Below are positions 8,892 to 17,659 of a stretch of DNA of 64,000 nucleotides, piece by piece (positions within the stretch are counted from its first letter, which is position 1; each line of letters starts with the position of its first letter). The stretch comes from Paracoccus xiamenensis (GTDB lineage Bacteria; Pseudomonadota; Alphaproteobacteria; Rhodobacterales; Rhodobacteraceae). A program made the position numbers and the translations under genes. The notes beneath the pieces were generated by a model, which was not told the DNA's origin, made no database searches, and saw nothing but the letters and a program-made list of their open reading frames with translations. The DNA lies in the NCBI RefSeq assembly GCF_011308835.1, contig NZ_JAAOHY010000001.1, positions 496,001-560,000 of the forward strand. Direction: 5' to 3'.

Positions 8892-9974
8892 ATGAGCAAA
8901 CGTATACACAAGATCGCTGCCATTGGCGGCGACGGGATCGGGATTGAGGTCGTCGATGCCTGTCTGGAAGTGCTGGACGCGCTTGCCGAACGCGATGGCG
9001 GCTTCGCCTTCGATGTCGAGAGCTTCGATTGGGGCACCGACCGGTTCAAGCGCACGGGCGCCTTCATGCCCGAAGACGGGGCCGAGCAGTTGCGCGCCTT
9101 TGACGCCATCCTGTTCGGCGCGGTGGGCGCGCCCGACGTGGCCGATCACCTGACGCTTTGGGGCCTGCGTCTGGCGATCTGCCAGCCGCTTGACCAATAT
9201 GCCAACGTCCGCCCGACGCGGGTTCTGCCGGGCATCCAGTCGCCGCTGCGCGGCGTGAATGGCGATGAACTGGACTGGGTGATCGTGCGCGAGAACTCGG
9301 AAGGCGAATATGCCGGGCAGGGCGGCCGTTCGCACCCCGGCCTGCCGCTGGAGGTAGCGACCGATGTGTCGATCTTCACCCGCGCCGGGATCGAGCGGAT
9401 CATGCGCTTTGCCTTTCGGTTGGCGCAGTCGCGGCCGCGCAAGCTGCTGACGGTGGTGACGAAATCCAACGCGCAGCGCCATGGCATGGTCCTGTGGGAT
9501 CAGATCGCGGCAGAGGTCGCGGCGGAGTTTCCCGATGTCACCTGGGACAAGATGCTGGTCGATGCGATGACCGTGCGCATGGTGATGGACCCGGCCTCGC
9601 TGGACACCATCGTCGCGACCAACCTGCATGCCGATATCCTGTCGGATCTGGCCGCCGCGCTGTCCGGCTCCATCGGGGTTGCGCCGACCGCGAACCTGAA
9701 CCCCGAACGCGAGACGCCCTCGATGTTCGAACCGATCCATGGCTCGGCCTTCGATATTACCGGCAAGGGCGTGGCCAATCCCATCGCGACCTTCTGGACA
9801 GCGGCGATGATGCTGGACCACCTGAACGAAAAACCCGCCGCCGACCGGCTGATGCAAGCGGTCGAGGCGGTGACGGCCAACACCGATCTTCACACCCCTG
9901 ATCTGGGCGGCAAGGCGACGACGCGCATGGTGACCGATGCCGTCATCGACCATCTGCGCGGCCGCAATTCCTGA
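8892..9974 (+). CDS. Tartrate/isopropylmalate-dehydrogenase family enzyme, first paralogue
   Basis: A 360-residue NAD-dependent beta-decarboxylating dehydrogenase. It has GGDGIG near the N-terminus, VRENSEGEYAGQGG (~135-148), a TKSNAQRHGM segment with the catalytic lysine, and Asp ligands in the DILSDLAAALSG region. The start ATG 8892 follows AACAGGAACAG; a longer open frame begins at 8226 inside tctAB and is not used. Families with this fold oxidise tartrate, D-malate or isopropylmalate. It lies 10 bp before a second, clearly related gene. The pair may act on different tartrate isomers or form a hetero-oligomer; neither can be decided from sequence. Confidence 0.82.
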   Translation: MSKRIHKIAAIGGDGIGIEVVDACLEVLDALAERDGGFAFDVESFDWGTDRFKRTGAFMPEDGAEQLRAFDAILFGAVGAPDVADHLTLWGLRLAICQPLDQYANVRPTRVLPGIQSPLRGVNGDELDWVIVRENSEGEYAGQGGRSHPGLPLEVATDVSIFTRAGIERIMRFAFRLAQSRPRKLLTVVTKSNAQRHGMVLWDQIAAEVAAEFPDVTWDKMLVDAMTVRMVMDPASLDTIVATNLHADILSDLAAALSGSIGVAPTANLNPERETPSMFEPIHGSAFDITGKGVANPIATFWTAAMMLDHLNEKPAADRLMQAVEAVTANTDLHTPDLGGKATTRMVTDAVIDHLRGRNS

Positions 9975-9984
9975 AAGGTTCGAC

Positions 9985-11058
9985 ATGGCACCCAATCATC
10001 TGAAAATCGCCGTCATTCCGGGCGACGGCATCGGCAAGGAAGTCGTCCCCGAAGGCCTGCGCGTGCTTGAAGCCGTGGCCTCGCGCCACGGGATCGACAT
10101 GCGTTTCGACGAATACGAATTCGCCTCTTGCGACTATTACCAGAAGCATGGCGAGATGATGCCCGAGGACTGGAAGGCGCAGATCGGCGGGCATGACGCG
10201 CTGTTCTTTGGCGCCGTCGGCTGGCCGGCGACGGTGCCTGACCACATCTCGCTTTGGGGATCGCTGATCCAGTTCCGCCGCCAGTTCGACCAGTATATCA
10301 GCCTGCGGCCCGCGCGGCTGATGCCCGGCGTTCCCAGCCCGCTGGCCGGGCGCGGCCCCGGCGATATCGACATGTGGATCGTGCGTGAGAATACCGAGGG
10401 CGAATATTCCTCGGTCGGGGGGATCATGTTCCCCGATACCCCGCGCGAAATCGTGATGCAGGAAACGGTGATGACCCGGCACGGCGTCGACCGGGTGCTG
10501 AAATACGCGTTCGATCTGGCGGCAAAACGGCCGCGCAGGCGGCTGACCTCGGCCACGAAATCGAACGGCATTTCGATCACCATGCCCTATTGGGACAAGC
10601 GGGTCGAGGAGATGGCGAAGGACTATCCCGGCGTTGACGTCGACAAGTATCACATCGACATCCTGACTGCGCATTTCGTGCTGAACCCGGATCGCTTCGA
10701 TGTGGTCGTGGCCTCGAACCTGTTCGGCGACATCCTTTCGGATCTGGGCCCGGCCTGCACCGGCACCATCGGCATTGCGCCTTCGGGCAATATCAACCCG
10801 GAAGGTGAGTTTCCGTCGCTGTTCGAACCGGTTCACGGATCCGCCCCGGATATTGCCGGGCAGGGGGTTGCCAATCCGGTCGGGCAGATCTGGGCGGGGG
10901 CGATGATGCTGGATCATCTGGGCCACGCGGATGCCGCCGCCGACATCATGGCCGCAATCGAACGCGTGTTGGCAGAGCCGGCCTTGCGCACCCGTGACCT
11001 TGGCGGCACGGCAGATACCGAGGACTGCGGCAAGGCGGTTGCAGACGCGCTTGGTTAA
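9985..11058 (+). CDS. ttuC: Tartrate dehydrogenase / D-malate decarboxylating dehydrogenase
   Basis: A 357-residue enzyme of the isocitrate/isopropylmalate dehydrogenase family. It has the tartrate-dehydrogenase motifs VRENTEGEYSSVGG, LTSATKSNGISITMPYWD and SNLFGDILSDLGPAC. The family oxidises L- or meso-tartrate and decarboxylates D-malate with NAD+ and Mn2+. ATG 9985 is chosen for its GAAAGG site; the open frame begins at 9937 inside the previous gene. It ends the tartrate operon, and a hairpin follows at 11070-11095. Of the two paralogues this one better fits TtuC-type tartrate dehydrogenase. Confidence 0.85.
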   Translation: MAPNHLKIAVIPGDGIGKEVVPEGLRVLEAVASRHGIDMRFDEYEFASCDYYQKHGEMMPEDWKAQIGGHDALFFGAVGWPATVPDHISLWGSLIQFRRQFDQYISLRPARLMPGVPSPLAGRGPGDIDMWIVRENTEGEYSSVGGIMFPDTPREIVMQETVMTRHGVDRVLKYAFDLAAKRPRRRLTSATKSNGISITMPYWDKRVEEMAKDYPGVDVDKYHIDILTAHFVLNPDRFDVVVASNLFGDILSDLGPACTGTIGIAPSGNINPEGEFPSLFEPVHGSAPDIAGQGVANPVGQIWAGAMMLDHLGHADAAADIMAAIERVLAEPALRTRDLGGTADTEDCGKAVADALG

Positions 11059-11069
11059 GGCTGGGGCGT

Positions 11070-11095
11070 GGGGGCGATCCCGATTGGCCGCCCCC
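11070..11095 (+). terminator. Hairpin after the tartrate operon
   Basis: A perfect 7-bp stem GGGGGCG / CGCCCCC with a 12-base loop, 11 bp after the ttuC stop. There is no T tract, so it may be a weak or Rho-assisted terminator. Confidence 0.45.
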
Positions 11096-11156
11096 TCGGC
11101 CAGAAGCGGACGTGGCATGGCCCGGCCTGCATGCTGCTGTCCGCGCGGATGAATAA

Positions 11157-11183
11157 TTGACAAATTAACTAGGGGAATATAGC
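11157..11183 (+). promoter_or_regulatory. Candidate promoter of the iron ABC importer
   Basis: A consensus TTGACA (11157-11162) is followed by an A+T-rich run and TATAGC (11178-11183) with a 15-bp spacer. It is the only strongly A+T-rich stretch between ttuC and the binding-protein gene. No perfect TGA-N9-TCA iron box was found here; the nearest match TGA-N9-TAG overlaps the -35. Confidence 0.45.
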
Positions 11184-11216
11184 CCCGACTGACAACCCAG
11201 TTGGAGCGCGCCCCAC

Positions 11217-12341
11217 ATGTTCATCCGCTTTTCCACCATTGCTGCTGCTGTGGCCGCAATGCAGGCATCCGCAGTGATGGCCGATCCCGTCACGGTGGTC
11301 GATGTGACCGGCCGCGAGGTCACGCTGGAGGCCCCGGCAGAACGGATCATACTTGGCGAGGGGCGTCAGATCTATCTTCTTGGCGCGCTGGAACGCGAGG
11401 ACCCCTTCAAGCGCGTCGTCGGCTGGCGCGAGGATCTTTTGCAAGCCGATCCTGATACTTACGCGCTCTATGCAGAGAAGTTTCCCGCGCTCAAGGACCT
11501 GCCGACCTTTGGCGGCTTCAAGGATGGCACCTTCGATGTTGAACAGGCGGCATCGCTGAACCCCGATCTGGTGCTGATGAACCTCGAAGCGAAACAGGCA
11601 ACCGAAGATGCCGGCTATGACGACAAGCTGGCCGAACTCGGCATTCCGATCGTCTATGTCGATTTCCGCGAAGACCCGGTGGCGCATAGCATCGAATCGA
11701 TGCGGATCATGGGGCAGGTGACCGGGCAGGAAGAACGGGCCGAGGAATATGTCAGCTTCGTCGATGCCCAGATGGCACGCGTGACCGATGTGCTGGCCGG
11801 TGCAGAGTTCGAGCGGCCAAGGGTCTTTGTGGATCGCGCGGGCGGCTATTCGGACGATTGCTGCATGACCTTCGGCAACGGCAATTTCGGGGAATATGTC
11901 GAAATCGCGGGCGGCACGAATATCGCCAAGGACATTCTGCCCACCACTTTCGGCACGCTGAACCCCGAACAGATCATCGCCGCCAACCCCCAGCAGGTGA
12001 TCGTAACCGGCGGTCAATGGGAGGCATATGTGCCCGGCGGCGCATGGGTGGGTGTCGGCCCCGGTTCTGACCTGTCGCAGGCGCGCGACAAGCTGCAGGC
12101 ACTGACAGAACGCACAGCCATGACCGGGATCGAGGCCGTCAAGACCGGGCAGGTTCACGCGATCTGGCACCAGTTCTATGACAATCCCTATTATTTCGTT
12201 GCCGTGCAGCAGTTGGCGAAATGGCTCCACCCCGAGCTTTTCGCCGATCTCGATCCCGAAGCCACCCTTCAGGAACTGCATGAGCGATTCCTGCCGGTGC
12301 CCTACAAGCCCGGCTATTGGGTCTCTTTGAATGAACAATAG
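11217..12341 (+). CDS. Periplasmic binding protein of an iron-siderophore-type ABC importer
   Basis: A 374-residue FecB/BtuF-class substrate-binding protein. A signal peptide ends near AVMA (residues ~1-22). The mature start DPVTVVDVTGREVTLEAPAE is the typical opening of this class. NPDLVLMNLEA and NPQQVIVTGGQW mark the two lobes. It would carry a ferric complex or corrinoid to the FecCD-type permease, whose gene overlaps its end by 11 bp. FecB-type proteins of about 300 residues are usual, so it is somewhat long. No siderophore synthesis genes are beside it, and the ligand cannot be named. Confidence 0.85.
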   Translation: MFIRFSTIAAAVAAMQASAVMADPVTVVDVTGREVTLEAPAERIILGEGRQIYLLGALEREDPFKRVVGWREDLLQADPDTYALYAEKFPALKDLPTFGGFKDGTFDVEQAASLNPDLVLMNLEAKQATEDAGYDDKLAELGIPIVYVDFREDPVAHSIESMRIMGQVTGQEERAEEYVSFVDAQMARVTDVLAGAEFERPRVFVDRAGGYSDDCCMTFGNGNFGEYVEIAGGTNIAKDILPTTFGTLNPEQIIAANPQQVIVTGGQWEAYVPGGAWVGVGPGSDLSQARDKLQALTERTAMTGIEAVKTGQVHAIWHQFYDNPYYFVAVQQLAKWLHPELFADLDPEATLQELHERFLPVPYKPGYWVSLNEQ

Positions 12342-13401
12342 TCAACCGGCTGTAACCCAGTCTGCCGAGGGGCGCGATTTCTATCGCGCCCTTGTTCGTC
12401 GCAGGCAACTGATCCTGCTGGGCCTGTCTGCGGCGCTGGTGTTGAGCCTGTGCGTGGATCTGGCGCTGGGGCCGGCGAATTATCGGCTGGGGCAGGTTAT
12501 ACGTGCATTGTTTCTGCCCGGCAGCGTCGATGACCAGCTGCGCGTCATCCTGTGGGAAATCCGTATGCCGGTGGCGCTGATGGCGCTGGTGGTTGGTGCC
12601 AGCCTGTCGGTGGCCGGCATGCAGATGCAGACGATCCTGAATAACCCGCTGGCCAGCCCCTTTACGCTTGGCATTTCGGCGGGGGCGGGTTTTGGCGCGG
12701 CGCTGGCGCTTGCCTTCGGGGTGGCACTGTTTCCGCTGGCCGTCGATTACGTCATCCCGGTCAATGCTTTCCTGATGGCGATGCTGACCTCGCTGGCGAT
12801 TTATGGTCTCAGCCTGCGGCGCGGCGTGACCAGCGAAACCATCGTGCTGCTGGGGATCGCACTGGTTTTCATCTTCAACGCGTTGATGTCGCTGATCCAG
12901 TTCTTCGCCAGCCAGCAGGCGGTGGCCGCGGTGGTGTTCTGGACCATGGGCAGCCTGACCAAGGCGACATGGCCGAAGCTGTGGGTATCGCTGGCGGTGC
13001 TGGTCGTGGCCATGCCGCTGCTGGCGCGGCGCGGCTGGTCGCTGACGGCAATGCGGCTGGGTGATGCCAAGGCGGAAAGCATGGGGGTCAACCTGCGCGG
13101 GCTGCGGCTGGAGGCGCTGATGATTGTCAGCCTGCTCGCCTCGATCTCGGTGTCCTTTGTCGGCACGATCGGTTTCATCGGGCTGGTCGGGCCGCATATC
13201 GCGCGGATGCTTCTGGGCGAGGATCAGCGGTTCCTGCTGCCGGGTGCCGCGATTTCGGGGGCGCTGATCCTGTCGGTGGGCTCGGTCCTGTCGAAGATGA
13301 TCATTCCCGGCACGGTGATTCCGATCGGGATCGTGACATCCATCGTGGGCATCCCTTTCTTCCTTTACCTGATCCTCAACCGGCGGGTGGCGACATGGTA
13401 A
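12331..13401 (+). CDS. FecCD-family ABC importer permease
   Basis: A 356-residue polytopic membrane protein with around ten hydrophobic segments. FecCD/BtuC motifs are present: NNPLASPFTLGISAGAGFG (residues ~106-125), FVGTIGFIGLVGPHIARML (~270-290) and PIGIVTSIVGIPFFLYLI at the C-terminus. It forms the transmembrane channel of the importer, presumably as a homodimer. It overlaps the binding-protein gene upstream and the ATPase gene downstream (7 bp), so the three are co-translated. Confidence 0.92.
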   Translation: MNNSQPAVTQSAEGRDFYRALVRRRQLILLGLSAALVLSLCVDLALGPANYRLGQVIRALFLPGSVDDQLRVILWEIRMPVALMALVVGASLSVAGMQMQTILNNPLASPFTLGISAGAGFGAALALAFGVALFPLAVDYVIPVNAFLMAMLTSLAIYGLSLRRGVTSETIVLLGIALVFIFNALMSLIQFFASQQAVAAVVFWTMGSLTKATWPKLWVSLAVLVVAMPLLARRGWSLTAMRLGDAKAESMGVNLRGLRLEALMIVSLLASISVSFVGTIGFIGLVGPHIARMLLGEDQRFLLPGAAISGALILSVGSVLSKMIIPGTVIPIGIVTSIVGIPFFLYLILNRRVATW

Positions 13402-14180
13402 GCCTGCGACTTGACGACATTTCTGCCGGCTACGCGAGTAGGCCCGTGATTGCGGGTGTCTCGACGCCCGAGCTGCGCGGCGGCCAGGTGGTCGCGCTTC
13501 TGGGTGCGAACGCGGCCGGCAAATCGACGCTGTTCCGGCGTATCTTCGGCCTTTTGTCGGGTGGGGGGCAGGTTCGCATCGACGGTGCCGCCTCTGCCCG
13601 ACCGGTCGCCTATATGCCGCAGGACAATGGCGCCCGCCCGGTTCTGTCCGTTTACGAATCGGTCCTGCTGGCGCGGATGCAGGGGCGTCGGCTGAAGGTC
13701 TTTGACGAGGATCACGCCAAGGTCGAGGAGATCCTTTCCCTGCTGGGCGTCACCCATCTGCGCGGCCGCAATCTGGGCGATCTCAGCGGCGGGCAGCGGC
13801 AGATGGTGGGCGCCGCGCAGGCGCTGGCGCAGGATCCGCAGATCCTGCTACTGGACGAGCCGACCTCGGCGCTTGATCTCAGCCATCAGATCGACCTTCT
13901 GTCGCTGCTGCGCAGGCTGGCAGACGAACAGGGATTGCTGGTCATCGTGGCATTGCACGATCTGGGCCATGCCTTGCGCTTCGCCGATGCGGCCATGGTG
14001 CTGCATCGGGGCAGCCTGATCGCCTGCGGGCCGACCGCCGAGGTCATCACGCCCGATCTGCTGCGCGAGGTTTTCGAAGTCACGGCCCGGATCGAGCCCT
14101 GCACGAAAGGGCACCCGCAGCTGATCGTCGATGGCCGCATCGATATGTCGGGGCCGGCTGTTTCGGCGTTTGCAGGCTGA
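13395..14180 (+). CDS. ABC transporter ATPase of the iron-siderophore-type importer
   Basis: A 261-residue ABC ATPase with Walker A GANAAGKST (residues 37-45), signature LSGGQRQ, Walker B LLLDEPTSALD and a downstream switch histidine in ALHDLGHA. It powers the FecCD-type permease in the preceding gene. This is FecE/BtuD class by its motifs and by neighbourhood. It ends the three-gene transport operon. Confidence 0.93.
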   Translation: MVSLRLDDISAGYASRPVIAGVSTPELRGGQVVALLGANAAGKSTLFRRIFGLLSGGGQVRIDGAASARPVAYMPQDNGARPVLSVYESVLLARMQGRRLKVFDEDHAKVEEILSLLGVTHLRGRNLGDLSGGQRQMVGAAQALAQDPQILLLDEPTSALDLSHQIDLLSLLRRLADEQGLLVIVALHDLGHALRFADAAMVLHRGSLIACGPTAEVITPDLLREVFEVTARIEPCTKGHPQLIVDGRIDMSGPAVSAFAG

Positions 14181-14526
14181 GAAAAGGCCGGGCAGGCAGC
14201 CAGTCCGCCGCAGGGCTGATCTGGGTGCGGGCGAACGGAACATTCACGCCAGTTTCACGCACGCTTCGCCGAAGACCGGCCTAAAGTGAAGGTAAGGGAT
14301 CGATTAGAAGTGGTCCCTGTTCCAAGTGTCAGGCGTTTCTCCTGGGATTCGCGCGACGGCGACCGCTTTTGGCAGCGGTTCAAGGCAGAGAGCCGTCGCG
14401 CGAATTTCAGAGACTGATTGACCGGGTCAATGGGGACCGCAGCCTTCGCCTGGGGTCATCTCGACACACCAGAACACCCCTCAGACGAAAACCTGTCTCG
14501 CGCCGCGCGGATGAAAGGGTAAAGGG
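14181..14526. other. Intergenic stretch without a recognisable gene
   Basis: This 346-bp stretch lies between the importer ATPase and a small gene on the opposite strand. Open frames here are short and compositionally unconvincing. I see no tRNA, mobile-element end or clear promoter in it. It may hold the importer's 3' untranslated region. Confidence 0.4.
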
Positions 14527-14757
14527 TCAGCCGTTACGGTCTTTCGATCCCGTGCGCGGAAGGTCGACCGTCGTTTCGGGAAGGTCTGCCGGTCCGACAC
14601 GGTCGATGACAAGCATCATCCAGTCAAGAACGATGCGCTGATTTGGCGTCAGCGTATCTTTTTGCGTAAGCTCCATGGGAAACTTGCGCAGGCTTGGCCA
14701 GCGTTCATAAAATTCGTTTATGGAACGGATCTCCAGCTTTGGCTGTGGGCCACACAT
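14527..14757 (-). CDS. Small hypothetical protein (76 aa)
   Basis: The 76-residue product begins MCGPQPKLEIRSINEFYERW and ends in a polar tail. ATG 14757 has AAGGA eight bases upstream, an unusually good site for a spurious frame. The composition is balanced, with aromatic residues and few arginine runs, unlike the shadow frames around it. It is divergent from the SARP-like regulator at 14896 with 138 bp between them. No family is recognised; there is no signal peptide or membrane segment. Confidence 0.45.
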   Translation of the reverse strand: MCGPQPKLEIRSINEFYERWPSLRKFPMELTQKDTLTPNQRIVLDWMMLVIDRVGPADLPETTVDLPRTGSKDRNG

Positions 14758-14895
14758 CCTCGTGGTCCTTCTTTCTTGAGCGACAAGAGTAGTTTTCTGC
14801 AAATCGGTCCGAGTTGGGGTGTGAATAAGCTGTGAGCAGCTTTTCGTAACGAAATGCCTGACGTAGGGTTTGTTATCGTTTCAGAGCGGTCGTTC

Positions 14896-16530
14896 ATGCG
14901 TACTCTACTGGAAATATCGCTGTTCGGGACCTGCGCCGTCAAACTGACGGGTGCAGAAGACATCGAAATCCGCGGTGCCAAGCATCGCGCTTTGATCGTT
15001 CTGCTTGCCACCGCGCCGCTTGGGCGTCGATCGCGCAGTTTCCTTCAGAATACTCTCTGGGGTGATGCGGGATATGACAGCGGGCACCAGAATCTGCGCC
15101 GGGCGCTGTCGGACCTGCGCAAGCTGCTGGGCGAGGATTTTGACCGCATCTTTCATGCCACCAATACCGAGGTGGAGATCGCGCTGGAACTCATCCGCAT
15201 CAATGGCGACATGCGCAGCGGCCCGTTCCTGGACGACCTGAACGTCCATACGCCGGGCTTCAAGGCGTGGCGGCAGGCTCAGGCGGCCAATCCCGCCAGA
15301 ATATCGGCACCCGGTCAGGGCGCGGTCGGGCAGATGCTGCCACGCCCCCGGATCACCGCGCTTCCGATGACGGTTCTGGGCGGTGACCCGATGCTGCCGG
15401 TCCTGGGCGACTGGGTGGCCGAGGAGATCTGCCGGTCATTGTCGCGGTCGTCGCTTTACACCGTCATCTCGCATCTTTCGGCGCGGGCAATGGCGCGGCG
15501 GATGATCGACATCGCCGATGTCCGCGAGACGCTGGATGTGGATTACATGATCACGGGCACCCTGCGCCAATTCAAGGGCGACCTGGTGATGGATTTCGAT
15601 TTTGTCGATACCCGCAGCGGGGCAATCCTGTGGAACCGCCACCTTGCCAGCCCGGCCGACAGCTTCGTGGACGAATTGCCCGAGCGGCTGGTGAATGTCA
15701 TCGTCTCGGCCGGGCGCAGCATCGCCGATGCGGCCGTTGCCCATGCCGGCACGCGGCGCGTTGGCGACATTGCCGATCATCAACTGCTTCTGGCCGGGGT
15801 ATCGCTGATGCACCGTTCGCCGATGCGCGATTTCCTGCGCTCTCACGAGGTGCTGACCGAGGCGGTGTCGCGGATGCCGCAGATGCCAGAGACCCATGCA
15901 TGGCTGGGTAAATGGCATGTTCTGAACGTCTTCAAGAACTACACGACCGATGTCGCGCGCGATACGCAGCTTGCGCTGAACAGCACCCGGCGCGCGTTGG
16001 ATCTGGATCCGAATTCCAGCTTTGGGCTGACGATCAACGGCTTTGTGCATGTCAATCTTCTGCGTGACCTCAGCCGGGGCGAGGCGCGCTATAACGCGGC
16101 GCTGGAGATCAATCCGAATGAAAGCCTGTCCTGGCTGCTTCGGGGGACGCTGATGGCGTTTCAGGACGACGGCAGCGCGGCGATCCGGGCGACGGACATG
16201 GCGCGGCGGCTGTCTCCGATCGACCCGTTCGGCTATTACTATGACAGCCTGTCGGCCTCGGCGCATTTCGCGGCGGGCGATTATGCAGGCGCGCTGGAAC
16301 TGGCCGACAGGTCGCTGATGACCAATGAGCGCCACATGTCGACGCTGCGCATCAGAACTGCGGCGCTGTACTTTACCGGAGACGTTGACGGCAGCCGGCA
16401 GGCAGCGACCGACCTGATGCGGCGTTTCCCGGCATTCCGGCTGGAGAATTACCAGCGCGACCATCCGGCGGCAGCCTCTGAAACCGGTCTGAGGCTGGTC
16501 GAGGCGCTGAAGGCTGCCGGTGTTACCTAG
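14896..16530 (+). CDS. SARP/BTAD-like regulator with TolB-like and TPR regions
   Basis: A protein of 544 residues from ATG 14896 (558 if ATG 14854 is used). Residues ~1-95 form an OmpR-like winged helix of the SARP/BTAD type, with GAKHRALIVLLATAP followed by NLRRALSDLRKLLG. A middle segment (~140-260) resembles the TolB-like domain found in adenylate-cyclase-type regulators (DYMITGTLRQFKGDLVMDF). The C-terminal half contains tetratricopeptide-like helices (ALDLDPNSSFGLTINGF and ALEINPNESLSWLLRGTL). There is no membrane segment. It is 21 bp upstream of the GGF/PAP2 gene and forms a three-gene operon with it and a subtilase. It is probably a transcription factor that senses by protein contact; the targets are unknown. 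Confidence 0.75.
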   Translation: MRTLLEISLFGTCAVKLTGAEDIEIRGAKHRALIVLLATAPLGRRSRSFLQNTLWGDAGYDSGHQNLRRALSDLRKLLGEDFDRIFHATNTEVEIALELIRINGDMRSGPFLDDLNVHTPGFKAWRQAQAANPARISAPGQGAVGQMLPRPRITALPMTVLGGDPMLPVLGDWVAEEICRSLSRSSLYTVISHLSARAMARRMIDIADVRETLDVDYMITGTLRQFKGDLVMDFDFVDTRSGAILWNRHLASPADSFVDELPERLVNVIVSAGRSIADAAVAHAGTRRVGDIADHQLLLAGVSLMHRSPMRDFLRSHEVLTEAVSRMPQMPETHAWLGKWHVLNVFKNYTTDVARDTQLALNSTRRALDLDPNSSFGLTINGFVHVNLLRDLSRGEARYNAALEINPNESLSWLLRGTLMAFQDDGSAAIRATDMARRLSPIDPFGYYYDSLSASAHFAAGDYAGALELADRSLMTNERHMSTLRIRTAALYFTGDVDGSRQAATDLMRRFPAFRLENYQRDHPAAASETGLRLVEALKAAGVT

Positions 16531-16551
16531 TCAACAGGAAAGGAGGAGGCC

Positions 16552-17649
16552 ATGTCTGCATCTGGTGGGTTTGGTGGCTTCGGCGGGTTCGGGGGATTTG
16601 GCGGATTCGGCGGGTTTGGGGGCTTTGGCAATTTTACCGGGCTTGGCGGATTTCTGGGTGCCGGCGATACCGGTTCCTATGATCCCGCCACCACGATGGG
16701 CCTGCTGACAACGTCAGAGGCGCTTGGCCAATTGGCCGGAACGGGATTGCCACCCGACAGTAGCGAGCTGAACATGAACGACCCCGCCAATATGGCCGGC
16801 TGGGCGGTCTGGGTGCGCGGCTCGCTTTACGTGTCGGAATTCATGCACGGGCTTCAGTGGCAGATTGACGCAACCGATCCGGGCCATGTCAGCCTTTCCT
16901 TTGATGGGGTGCCGATGGCCACGCTGCATCGCCCCGCGCCGCAGGTCTTGCAGGATCAGTGCAGCCGCGTACGCGACTATGCCGCGCTGCGCGACGAACG
17001 CGGGACCGAGATCGTGTCGCAGCTTGGTTTTCCGACGCCCTATTTCTCGATGCTGCTGGGCCTGCACGCGGGCCAGCACAAGCATACATTCGAACTGATT
17101 ACCGCCACGCAGGTCATGGCCGCGCATGTGGCGATGGTGGCCAAGGCCGCGCTTGCGGTCCGGCGGCCCGACCAGATCGACGGCCGGGTCATGCCGATGC
17201 TGCCCACGCCCGGGCATCCGGCCTTCCCCTCGGCCCATGCGACAGAGGCCTATGCCGTGGCGACAGTGCTGGATCATCTGGTGCAAAGCTGGGGCACGCT
17301 GGCCGATCTGCAGGCGCGGCGGGCGCTGATCTTTGGTCTGGCGGAACGGGTGGCGGTGAACCGTACCGTTGCGGGCGTTCATTACCCCATCGACAGCTGG
17401 TGCGGGGCGGCGCTTGGCACCGCGGTCGGCAAGGCGGTGCTGAACCGCTGCGGCCAGCCGCAGCCGATCCGGGCGGCCACTTATGTCGCGGCGGATCACG
17501 ATTTCTTCCATGTCGATTTCAGCGACGAGGCGCGCGCAGCGGCGCGCGGCCTGACCTATGCGCCGGATGGACAAACCGCCGATCCGGGCACGGGTTTCGG
17601 CTGGCTATGGTCCAAGGCCCTGGCCGAGCGTCAGGCCCCGGCAAGCTGA
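16552..17649 (+). CDS. PAP2/vanadium-haloperoxidase-fold protein with N-terminal GGF repeat
   Basis: A 365-residue protein. Residues 5-28 are seven GGF repeats plus GNF; the rest is a PAP2-like domain. Active-site motifs fit the acid phosphatase/vanadium haloperoxidase fold: FPSAHATEA (S227, H229), NRTVAGVHYPIDS (R271, H277, D281) and an upstream RPDQIDGR in place of the usual K-x6-RP. The G of PSGH is an A here. There is no signal peptide and no obvious membrane helix set, so it looks like the soluble haloperoxidase-like branch rather than lipid phosphatases. An AAAGGAGGAGG site precedes the ATG. Whether it is a phosphatase or a peroxidase cannot be told from sequence. Confidence 0.75.
   Translation: MSASGGFGGFGGFGGFGGFGGFGGFGNFTGLGGFLGAGDTGSYDPATTMGLLTTSEALGQLAGTGLPPDSSELNMNDPANMAGWAVWVRGSLYVSEFMHGLQWQIDATDPGHVSLSFDGVPMATLHRPAPQVLQDQCSRVRDYAALRDERGTEIVSQLGFPTPYFSMLLGLHAGQHKHTFELITATQVMAAHVAMVAKAALAVRRPDQIDGRVMPMLPTPGHPAFPSAHATEAYAVATVLDHLVQSWGTLADLQARRALIFGLAERVAVNRTVAGVHYPIDSWCGAALGTAVGKAVLNRCGQPQPIRAATYVAADHDFFHVDFSDEARAAARGLTYAPDGQTADPGTGFGWLWSKALAERQAPAS
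16564..16635 (+). repeat. Eight-unit, 9-bp in-frame GGF-coding repeat
   Basis: Eight consecutive 9-bp units encode GGF seven times and then GNF. The glycine and phenylalanine codons differ synonymously from unit to unit (GGT, GGC, GGG, GGA; TTT, TTC). The repeat is thus conserved in protein but scrambled in DNA. Confidence 0.9.
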
Positions 17650-17659
17650 GGGCCGGGCC

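Noticed and set aside
11148..11216. RirA-type iron box before the iron ABC importer
   Set aside because: Only an imperfect TGA-N9-TAG was found, so no site is claimed.
14369..14641. 90-residue plus-strand frame
   Set aside because: It is rich in R and S with no ribosome site. The opposite strand has a better-supported small gene across part of it.
16564..16635. GGF-coding repeat as a CRISPR array or DNA microsatellite
   Set aside because: Units are 9 bp without spacers, in frame, and vary at synonymous sites.
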